From: Trichoplusia ni
Taxonomy: Eukaryota; Arthropoda; Insecta; Lepidoptera; Noctuidae
Assembly (NCBI RefSeq): GCF_003590095.1
Contig: NC_039483.1
Coordinates: 9,052,001 to 9,116,000 of the forward strand
DNA length: 64,000 bases
Direction: 5' to 3'
The notes under the pieces: model-generated
Told to the model about the DNA's origin: nothing
Database searches by the model: none
Seen by the model: only the letters and a program-made list of their open reading frames with translations
Program-made: the position numbers and the translations under genes
Shown here: piece by piece, positions 54,950 to 64,000 of the stretch
How positions within the stretch are numbered: the stretch's first letter is position 1
Layout of the letters: the number at the start of each line of letters is the position of its first letter

Positions 54950-56190
54950 GAGGGGTGGAAAGAAATATGAGATGCCATTTTTTATGCTTGTTTGATTGTT
55001 GGGTTTAGTTGTGGTGTTGTTTTTTTTTTGCAAGGAAGATTTTTAAATACGGAAGAGAAAGAAGTTCAAAAATAGGAATCTTGAATAGTCTGTTGTACAT
55101 AAAAATATAACAGAGTGAGTTAAAAATAATAAGATAGAAATAAGAAAAAGTAGGTGGCAAAATGGCCCACACTACTTAGACCTCCGTGCAATCATATTTG
55201 TGTAAATAATATTACCTTGCCAGGCAGAAATAAACTTTATACGCTTGCAACTAAAAACGAATTTACTTTAAACTGACAGAAAAGCATATTCAATTCACCC
55301 TTTTAAATAAAAATGCTCCACAAACGCAAACACCGTGTTATCTAAGAGACCATTCTAATTGCCACAAACAAACTGAATCAAGCAAATACGAAGCAAAACA
55401 CTTTAAGCATGCAACGCGCGGTAATAAAAGTTGACGGTGTATTTTGCATTCCATGTCTGTTTTTATTAGACTGGACGCGTATTTGTTGAGAACAAGTGCA
55501 GCGATGTGTGCTACTGTATCATAATTTTGCTTTTGCTTTAGTAAATTGCTTACTGGTTTATAGTAGTTTATATGAATTCTAAAAGTAAGTTACATTGAGG
55601 GCATTCACACGTATTTATCCGAACTGACCAATTAAATTCGGATCCAACCGCAGTCTTCAATCGTAAGTTATTAAAAAATATTATAAATTCTTTTCTCGAG
55701 CATTAGTATATTATTATTTTTTTAATTATAACATTTCGTGTACTTAATAAAATTACGATTCAGTAAACATTTTTTTGTCTATCTGTCACTATGATTAAAT
55801 CCAACTAAAAACCAATTGACTAACTCAAAAAGATCTTACTATCATTTCAACTTGCGGTATGATTCTGTATTTTTCTAAAATATATATTTTTTTAGTAAAA
55901 TCTTGCATAGGTCACTATTAGATTATGTCTAAAACCTATGAAAATGTCCCTCATAAAATTTTCCAGTGACAAAGGTCCATTGGTTGTAGTTGCTGGCAAC
56001 CATTCCTCATTCAATTACAGCGACTAACGAAGTGAGATGGCATGTAGGGCTGTAACAGATCACTTAATAATAATATTATTAACTAAATATTTGGATGTGA
56101 TAAGTAAGTATAGTTGTTTACTTTCGGTTTCTTTCTTGGTAGAAGCTTCAAGTTATTCTAAAATAATTTTATTTTATCGTATCACTTTGA
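54950..56190. other. Gene-free AT-rich sequence
   Basis: No gene. An X-box-like half palindrome lies at 55989-56000. Confidence 0.45.
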
Positions 56191-56194
56191 GTTT

Positions 56195-56300
56195 CATAAA
56201 CGTTCAAGTCATGGAAGCAAACACACTCAGTCTCAAAACAAGCATTCGTGGATCAAACAAATGCTTGTCGTACGCGGGGATCGAACCCCAACAATTAACT
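56195..56300 (-). repeat. tRNA-derived SINE, head missing
   Basis: On the minus strand: GGGGTTCGATCCCCGCGTAC (B box), AAGCATTTGTTTGATCCACG, TGCTTGTTTTGAGACTGAGT and ACTTGAACGTTTATGAAAC match the SINE family. It lies within a 110-codon plus-strand frame, which is therefore incidental. Confidence 0.65.
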
Positions 56301-58725
56301 CTTAGAAAAATCTCTCTTTATAAAATCTTGTTGCTTCAGTATGTCATCAGCTGTCAGTATTCCAAATAAAGATGAATATGTACATACGATAAATATCTCT
56401 GAATTCATCATTAATGATTAATATGTTCCTATGACCACATATTAAAATTCGTTTGTAGTCAAAGCGAAAATGCTTTATGTGAATATCTCTGAATGAATTC
56501 CCAGTATTGAAGAAACTGATTTATGTTCAGTGGTGAACATTATTTATGAACAAAAATTACTTTATATATTCACTTTGTATTAACCTACTTACTGCTTTTG
56601 ATTGATTTCCGTGGATAAATATAGAGTACTGAATATTCCTGTACAGAGAGCACTTGTCTTGAGTAAGGACTCTTGTGAATGTGTGTAAGAGACGGCGCAC
56701 TACAGTATTCGTCATGGCGTCTCTTTTTAATCCAGCTTAAGTTCTAATTTAAAAGTTTTCTGTTTTGCTACTAAACATAACTCTATTTTTCATAAGCTTT
56801 TTAGTGGATTTAAAATACTATTTTATAAACATGTAAAAAATTCAAAGAAATACTCAAAGGTCAGTTTAAAAAAAACATTACGTTTAACATTCGCAATCAT
56901 TTTCTTGTCCCAAACTTATATTACTTTAAAAGAAAAAGTTGACAGCACTTTAGCAACAGTTTTTTCCTTAAGCGGTCCTTACACGAAGTGACATGAAACT
57001 CCCGAGGCAATTAAGATAAGGAATCTAAAAGTGAACTTGGCACAGCCCTATTATTGTTGCGAACGGGGGCTATTATCAAAGCAATTTTGCGTTCGATAAT
57101 TATTCGATATTGAATTTTAGTTGTCGTCATACGCCGGCGAAGCTTAAAGGTTCTTTATGACACAGTTTGATAGGTAATTTGCGTGCACTCTGCACTTTGG
57201 GTAAAGCGCTGCTTAGTAAACCGACAGCCATTAACGATGAAATATGAAATACCGGAGGGATTTTAGAAGTTAGAGAGCAAGTTTTAACGATTTAGCCAAT
57301 AAATATTTATCGGGTATGACGTTGATGCTGGCTTTGATCTAAATTTATAGTTTCTGGTTAGGTTGAACGGGCTATAAGTCCTAGATACTTAAGAGCAGTT
57401 AGGAGTAAAATTACGAGTGTCAACGTTACATTTTGTTGAAAGACGTTTTCATACCTGAAACGTTGCCAAATATATGTATGTATACCAGGTAAAGTTACGC
57501 GGTCACACCACCGCGTTGGCTTATGATGGACTCCAGTTAAGTCTAAAACTAGTCGTGCATAATATATGCTATAAATTATAGGTTTCGTAAAAATAACAAA
57601 AACAGAATCATCTTGTTCAAATTAGCATAGCAAATAATAAAATTTTACATTCCAACCCGCATTTGTTTATAATATTTACAAACCAAAAATTGTCTAAATA
57701 AAGGGTAAACTCTCCAAAACTTAATAATCGTAAACTTTTTTAATAAACAATATAAATTTATCGAGTAAACAGCAGAATAGCCGCGGCGCAGGTGGCGATA
57801 AGCTCATTTCAATTAAAAAATTGGTCACGGATCGTGAGTTAAGATTGCAAGGGGTGTGTTTCAGTCCTACACTCTAGTTTAATTAACTTTGAATTTTTAT
57901 TCCCCAATGAATTTTTATGACTTTGAAAATTGCTTTTGGTACGTCGCGTCCTTGGATATTTTTAATTTTTATCGTTTGAATTATTTTATCTTCCTGTATT
58001 ATAATGAGTTCGTTGGAGTTTTAAACCTGGTTATTGGATATGTAAAAATTTTGAGCTCTACGTAAGGTGAGTAGTTCAGCGTTTGGTTGATTATTCATTT
58101 GTAAATCGCATTCTCGGCGTGTTTTCAAAACTAAACACGAAAAAGTAAAAAAGGGATAACGTTTTTAGATGCCTACTTCCGTTTAAAAACGTCCGTAGCA
58201 CTTAAACGTCTGTTTTAATGCTTTGGAAAACATTTGACATGAAAAAGAATAAAATCCAATTCAAAAACTATACAAAACATCCCTCTACTAAGCCAACCTA
58301 AGCAAATGGCAATAAAAATAGTATCTCCCAATACGCGAACGAAACGAAAATATAACTCTGAGCTAGAAAGAAATACATCAAAGAAAAAATACGAAACGGG
58401 TTCCACAGGAAATCCGTAACCCATAATAACTAGGGTACATTATAACTTCGAATGTACAAAGATAACTTGACCTATCTTTGATGTAAGTCTTCGTATGGAA
58501 TTTATATAAAAAGGATATCTTACAAAACGCTTTGAAATTGCTTGGAAGTTAGCGATAAGTTTAGTACAGTGAATTATAGTTTAGCACAAGGTCGAATAAA
58601 AAGCTGATGGATTTGTATCTTTCTATTCGGGAAAAGAAAATGCAAATTAGTTGAGTCTGAAATATTGTTCTTTTGTCACCCATCAATAAAATTATGACCT
58701 CTGGACCTCGATGAATTTTTCTTTT
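56301..58725. other. Gene-free AT-rich sequence with hairpin
   Basis: AAGAGACG (56687-56694) and CGTCTCTT (56718-56725) form an 8-bp stem with a 23-nt loop. GC-richer words occur at 57055-57250 and 57780-57800. No gene supported; the minus 69-codon frame at 58215-58424 is AT-driven. Confidence 0.45.
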
Positions 58726-58727
58726 TG

Positions 58728-58873
58728 TAACATGCTCTGTGTATAAAATTTGACAGTCTGGCTGTCACGACCCTTGAGGTAGTGCCTGGTGACGAACGGA
58801 CGGAGATGGACAGACAGTAGACCCTCAGTATTAGGTTTCTATTTTTACACTTTGGGTAAAGAATCCTAACAAC
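58728..58873 (-). repeat. ACCTATTACT/GTCACCAGGCA repeat copy
   Basis: On the minus strand: TTTACCCAAAGTGTAAAAAT, GAAACCTAATACTGAGGG, CTGTCCATCTCCGTCCG, TTCGTCACCAGGCACTACC and CGTGACAGCCAGACTGTCAA, in the family order. The 83-codon minus frame is incidental. Confidence 0.6.
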
Positions 58874-61689
58874 CAATGTCTTATCTTGATTGAAAAAATA
58901 ACAACAGAGACCAAACAATATTTTCACAAAATATATTTGTCTACTTATACCAAAGACTTCCAGTCAACCGTATTCCCAAAGCGATAGATGTTTTCGTCAA
59001 CAAAATCCAAACGACAACAAAAAGCTAATAGATTAACACACATAATCTTATCCTTAGTCCAGATAAATGGTGCTCTTAACAAAAATAATACTAGACCCAA
59101 CCTTGGCTGAGTCTTGATACAAAAAGTTTTTGGAACTACAAATATATGAGTGCTATAATTCATCAGGTTTGGGCACGGTGCCAACAAAACAGGCAAAATG
59201 TAAATTCAATACTGAACCAATCGAAGGCACTTGCTAGACTGGTCTGGCATTATTTAAATCCGTTCAGACTACTGCAGATATCGGCTGAGAGCCACTCATG
59301 TTGTATCCAATATTTTGGAAGCATATTGTTTCTGTTTATGGATTTTCGAGAGCACTTGCAAGTTGTGATTTAAGAATTTGTTAAAGTAGACGCGCGACGT
59401 GGAAAAGTTTTTGAAATAGAATTTTAGGAAGAAATTTTACGGAGACATTTAGTTAAAATAAAACATCAAAGAACAGAATATTTGTTACTTAAGTTATGAA
59501 TTGTTTCCATGGTTATAATTAAATTGATTTGGATTATAATAAACCCTGACGAGAAAATAATTTATGGAACTGAACTTAATAACAATTACAAATTTATCGA
59601 AAGCTATTTTAAGAGTGACAGCAACATGCTTTTACCCATAAAATGACGACGAGGGAATTCTTCGTTCCAGTTCCCTTCGTTCAATTGAGTAAGGACAATT
59701 TCTGTTTCTCCACATAGATAGAGCACGATTCTGCTTAGGATGTCATTAAGAGGTGCAGGAACTGTGTGTAGAAATTTAAAATAAATAATTTGTTAGTGAA
59801 CATTAGTACATACATACACATACTGAATTACCTATTTTTTAAGGGATTAAAGAAACTACGTGCACATTATTTTTCTCAAACCTATCTTACGGGCTTGATA
59901 CATTTTGTTAGTCAAATAATCTATTATTTGATGTACACCCAAGGTAGGGTAGGTAGGTTAGGTACTCTATACAGCATTTAATATAAATACTGATAATTTG
60001 CTCTTTAGGTTTTTATTTAAAATTTCTTCATAAAACAGTGGAAATAATGCAATTTCCCACAAAACTAGATAAGAAGTTTGTCTGTGATCGTCTGGCGAAT
60101 TTGCAGGGATATCAGTTCCTATCGATATTAGTGCAAACACAGAATATTCAAGTCAGCATAACATTGTAGCTCGAGGAATCCTTATCTAAAGTACACAGAA
60201 ATATCAACTTACAAGTTCCATTTACAAGCTCAGCATACAAAACGTCGAAAAACTTCAAATACTTGAATATCCAGGAATATCCAATACCATCCAATTCTAA
60301 TAAAAATCGTCGCCCATTTACAGAAATCGCATAAAATCATGTTTTACGATGTCCCACAGAGAATATTCGGAATTTAATCCGTGAATTTATACCGGGTCCC
60401 TAAAGAGGACGGATATTTCTATGAGACACCCACTTCCATAGTTTATGGGGATGGAATCATGCTCATTGCCATCCAAAATCCTGTTATCAGACAGCTTCAG
60501 TAACAGACGTTAAGATGATTAAATTTGATGTAGGCAAAGGTCATTGGACTTTATTGACCTATAACACATTGCTTTAGTGTTTCTTTAATTTTACCAACTG
60601 TAATTGAAATGGATAAACTTTCAGATATAATTATGATCAATATTAACAACAAAGAAATATTTTTTGTCCTGTTTAATCTGTCAAGCCTAAAAGGAAAAGT
60701 TTGTTTCATTTTTTTTGTGTCATTTCGCAAAAAAATAGTTTTTAAAAATTGCATGGAAGTATGTTTTCCTAGAATCGTGATCTAAACCAAGGCTACGTTA
60801 AAAACTGACACACATACACAGTACACCCATTACGTAGTTGCATTATCCTACCCCTGACATCCTTAAAACCCCTTGTAGCATACCAGCTTACATAATAATA
60901 CAAATATATAGTCCAGATAAACAACCAAGTGATCTCATAAAGATCTTGCTTTCTCATTCTGTGGCATCCAGCTCCTAAAAGATTAGGTTTAAACCCAATA
61001 TACGGGTTACTTGAAAATTGGTTAGTCTCTACAAAGGACGGTGGGATTTACCTCGTCATAATTTACGCGTTTTCATTTTAATAAAGAACCTTTGTGGTAG
61101 ATGTGCAAAAAGCTGATAACTTTTTTATTATTTTGGAAGATATATTTTTTGTTTCAATAAAGGATTTATTAAAAAAGGAAATGCAATATGGTTTCAGTTA
61201 AGTAATGGTCATTATTTTAAATAATGTCTGCTTCCTTTTCTAACATTTCGTAATAAAATTACAATGCAGACAATACATCGTCTATGTATCAGTTCTATGA
61301 TAGGCTTAACATATGACTAACAAAAAAACAAGTGGCTAATCAAAATCCTCGCCATGTCCATAAGTTTTTTTAAGAAGAAAAAAATTGTAGTCAATTATCC
61401 ATCCACATCCATACTCAACACCTTCCTCACCGCATGACTCTCATTCCTCCGCATAACATGCCCTACAAAGAATATATCAAATATAAAAAATCTTCCAACC
61501 GAACTAAAAGCACCAGGCATGAGCTAGTTTGACTCAAAATAACTGAGGGTTACGTTTAATAGTAAAAGGCAACCCAAACTCCAAAAACCATGCTCCCATC
61601 AAATTTTGTGACCTTTGCTAAGCTTCATTTTTTTGTCAGAGAAATACTTTCAAACTAATTTTGAACTATCTAGTCAATACGGATAATGA
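58874..61689. other. Gene-free AT-rich sequence
   Basis: No recognisable feature. A GGTAGGGTAGGTAGGTTAGG run lies at 59942-59961. Frames of 63-83 codons are without support. Confidence 0.45.
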
Positions 61690-61775
61690 AATACAGCCTG
61701 GTGACAGAAGGACGGACCTACGAATAGATAGATGTGTCCAAATAATAGGATTCCTTTTTAACATCATGGGTATCT
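61690..61775 (-). repeat. ACCTATTACT/GTCACCAGGCT repeat, short copy
   Basis: On the plus strand CAGCCTGGTGACAGAAGGAC, GGACCTACGAATAGATAG and AATAATAGGATTCC are the reverse of the family blocks. Strongly diverged. It lies in a 79-codon frame, which is therefore incidental. Confidence 0.45.
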
Positions 61776-62325
61776 CAAATACTTACCATATACCGCCCGC
61801 TACAATTTGCCTACACAGAGATATAAAACAAAGGAAGATAATCACATATTTCCTCATCATCATTACACAGCCTCCTTTGTCCTCGATCGATCCCTCATAA
61901 CTTTAACCAGTCCACGTCTCAGGTGAAACAGACGTCCAAAGTTTTTTACCCTTGTCAACTGAAAATGTCATGTTTATTTTTATTCCCTTTGATGATGAAA
62001 AAAAATGTTTTACGATTATTCTCGTTGGTTTTTTCGCGGTGTGGGTGTCTGGCATCTGTGGCTTTTTGGTCATTATTTTGTTGAGGGATGGCGTGGGTTG
62101 TTAGATTTTTGAAACTAAAAGGCAGTGTGGCTTTAGTAGGACGAAGGTTATGTGGGTTCGTTTTGTGATCTTTGTTGGAAGATGTGACAAATATTGATGA
62201 TGGTAAACTTCCTGTTGAATGGATCTTTAAGGCAGGGTCATTTCCAAAACGTTTTACTTGTTAAGTGTAAAACTTCTGGGATTACATTGATAGTATTGAT
62301 ACTAGAAAAAATAAGATTGTCAAAA
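61776..62325. other. Gene-free sequence
   Basis: G/T-rich patch at 62015-62230; nothing recognised. Confidence 0.4.
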
Positions 62326-62329
62326 TGTT

Positions 62330-62476
62330 GACCCCACATCTTTTAAACGGCTCGACCAATATTTATCAAACATGTTCTTGAACAAACAACAGAACAAATG
62401 CTATCATACCACAGACAAGCAGACTGGCAGACAGCCACACACATCAAACTTAGAACACCCCTCTTTTTGCGTCGGG
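62330..62476 (+). repeat. Interspersed repeat ending CCCCTCTTTTTGCGTCGG
   Basis: TTTTAAACGGCTCGACCAAT, GCAGACTGGCAGACAGCCAC, CACATCAAACTTAGAACACC and CCTCTTTTTGCGTCGG follow the block order of a common lepidopteran repeat (the AAACGGCTGAACCGATTT... family). Class not assigned. Confidence 0.55.
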
Positions 62477-62888
62477 ATTTATTATTTTTTCCTTCATCGA
62501 CCTAATTTTATTATACATATTTAAATGCATTCTATATATGTCAATATTAATTAAAAGTTCCATATTCACAATTCGTTTCATTGAAACTAATACTTGTACA
62601 TGTTAATTACACAAATTCCAGGAATTGTTTTATCCAATACATCGAATAAAATATTGGCAATGAAACCTTATTTATTGTTAAATAATTTTATGCCAATCTA
62701 TTGAAAATGATAAGATCATATTGAAACAAAACATTGTACAGAGTAATGTACTGTGTTCTCTGACTGTCCTTTTTTATTAAGTAAGTGATTATTTTAAACA
62801 TAAATTATACGAAAATATATTAGTATCATTACGTAATATAAGTTAGAGAAAGGGAAATATTATAATAATATTGAAATTATATATTAAT
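62477..62888. other. Gene-free AT-rich sequence
   Basis: Nothing recognised. Confidence 0.5.
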
Positions 62889-63143
62889 ACTAGCTGTTGC
62901 CCACGACTTCGTCCCCATGGGTAGAAGATATAAGTTATGATTTATACCTGTCCTGTTTTTTTTCACATTTTCCATTGTATCTTCGCTCCTATTAGTCGCA
63001 GCGTGATGGTTTATAGCCTAAAGCCTTCCTCGATGAATGGTCTATTCAACACAAATTTTTCAATCTGGACCATTAGTTCCTGAGATTAGCGCGTTCAAAC
63101 AAACAAACAAACAAACTCTTCAGCTTTATATATTAGTATAGAT
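62889..63143 (+). mobile_element. Non-LTR retrotransposon 3'-end unit, second copy
   Basis: Starts ACTAGCTGTTGCCCACGACT and ends AGCTTTATATATTAGTATAG. It closely matches 9505-9762 along its whole length, including CATTTTCCATTGTATCTTCG, TCCTATTAGTCGCAGC, CCTCGATGAATGGTCT and TTCCTGAGATTAGCGCGTTC, with small indels. A CAAA microsatellite lies before the tail. The equal extent of both copies suggests a defined unit rather than random truncation. Confidence 0.7.
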
Positions 63144-63400
63144 TGAAAATATTAATATTATACACAAAAACATTTTTGATCTCACAGGCAAACAGTGTGT
63201 ACTGTTTTGTGAGACTGTACTATTTCATAAGGATAACATGTATTTTTTATAATAGAATAAAGAAATAAATAAAAATACTTCCATTAGGTCTGTTTTTACC
63301 TTTTATTTTCCTCTGAAAGGCACGAAATACTCAATTGATATTCGGTCAACTGACTTCCTGATATTAATTAGTACAGTTCTACCCCACCTCATAAATAAAA
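63144..63400. other. Gene-free sequence
   Basis: AT-rich; a TATA-like CATAAATAAAAG lies near 63390, about 30 bp before the CRE cluster. Confidence 0.4.
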
Positions 63401-63420
63401 GAGCGTGATGGTCACCACTA

Positions 63421-63443
63421 TGACGTCACGTGATCTGACGTCA
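63421..63443. promoter_or_regulatory. Double CRE with E-box
   Basis: Two full palindromic CREs (TGACGTCA at 63421-63428 and 63436-63443) flank a CACGTG E-box (63427-63432) that overlaps the first. Such a cluster would bind bZIP (CREB/ATF-type) and bHLH factors. No gene start is visible within the remaining window, so its target, if any, is unknown. Confidence 0.45.
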
Positions 63444-64000
63444 CATTCGTTAAGTCACCGACCTTTGCGTGTATTATGTATATCAACCTAATCATGTCTG
63501 GAATACCCAAATGTTAATGAGCTCTCTCATATAGTTATGGATATTCATAATAATACCACAAAAACACTTTATATTAGTAAGGATATAGAAACTCTTTGGT
63601 GATTTCGTATTGGTATTGCTGTGGATTTATGATTTGAGTGTTGCCCTTAAAACAAAGCAAATGTTGAGAGATTAATGAGTATTTTTAACGATGTTTAAAA
63701 AATAGATGGCAGTAATAGAAAGCCGAAATGAAGAGTTGTACGTACCTACGTAAGAACCTGGAACGCCTAGCAAAACTTCACTTTTAGTTGTCATGCTGTT
63801 CTAGTCTTTATCGGAATGTTGAGAAAAATATACAATTTTATTATATCAAGATTTAACTAAGCATCATTCTTGAAAGCCGTTCGGTATCGGGTTGCAGATT
63901 CTTTTCCATTTTTAGGAGGATTCTATTCGACTCATATGTAGACAATCATTTACAAAGAATATATCATCATTCCCCTGCCCTTATCCTAATTATTATTAGG
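63444..64000. other. Gene-free sequence
   Basis: A LINE-tail-like TTTATATTAGTAAGGATATAG lies near 63569-63588. Otherwise nothing recognised up to the window end. Confidence 0.4.

Noticed and set aside
56037..56369. 110-codon plus-strand frame
   Set aside because: Its second half is the reverse of a tRNA-derived SINE and its first half is AT-driven hydrophobic sequence.
1..64000. CRISPR array, bacterial operon or prophage
   Set aside because: No regular direct repeats with unique spacers, no Shine-Dalgarno-led gene chains, and repeat content is typical of an insect genome. The only array (51.4-51.8 kb) has 2-8-bp spacers and is a minisatellite.

Overview
The window is AT-rich eukaryotic DNA of the kind found in large lepidopteran introns and gene deserts. 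The organism is inferred to be a moth or butterfly, perhaps noctuid-like, from the interspersed repeats: many copies of a tRNA-derived SINE, the ACCGACTTCAAAAA terminal-inverted-repeat MITE, CTAGCTGTTGCCCGC... LINE 3' ends, the CCACTGCTGGACATAGGCC repeat and the ...CCTATTACT...GTCACCAGGCT... repeat. No operon, complete multi-exon gene, rRNA, functional tRNA or CRISPR array was found. Nearly all long open frames are chance frames in low-complexity AT-rich sequence or lie inside repeats.

Layout. 1-6.1 kb is mostly featureless, with RFX/X-box-like palindromes at 0.7 and 1.4 kb and a CRE at 2.6 kb. 6.1-9.8 kb is a repeat cluster: a diverged repeat, a SINE with a MITE in its T-tail, two more SINEs and a LINE 3' end. 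9.8-23 kb is sparse, with an unidentified two-strand open patch at 16.4-16.7 kb. 23-32 kb carries SINEs, LINE-type repeat pieces and one copy of a small inverted-repeat element. 32-44 kb has a promoter-like GC-rich island at 33.4-33.6 kb, a hAT-like MITE at 39.1 kb and a second copy of the inverted-repeat element at 42.1 kb.

The best host-gene signal is on the minus strand at 44.34-44.6 kb. A GC-rich leader precedes an ATG in good context, a 16-codon signal-peptide-like sequence and a splice donor. This looks like the first coding exon of a secreted or membrane protein whose other exons I could not find here. They would lie towards lower coordinates, possibly outside the window behind a very long intron.

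The most striking structure is at 48297-52478. Two apparently identical 408-bp direct repeats (TG...CA, flanked by TATA on both sides) bound a 3366-bp interior, with a tRNA-Leu-type primer binding site right after the left one. The interior has only a decayed gag zinc-knuckle remnant and no visible pol, a strongly G/T-biased plus strand, and a minisatellite of about 26 units whose spacers change in 3-bp steps. This is best read as a recently inserted non-autonomous LTR retrotransposon (Ty3/gypsy-like by inference). 52.5-64 kb is again sparse, with X-box-like sites near 55-56 kb, repeat fragments, a LINE 3' end at 62.9 kb and a double CRE plus E-box at 63.4 kb.

All repeat and motif assignments were made by eye from the sequence and memory of lepidopteran repeats. 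Family names are therefore tentative.
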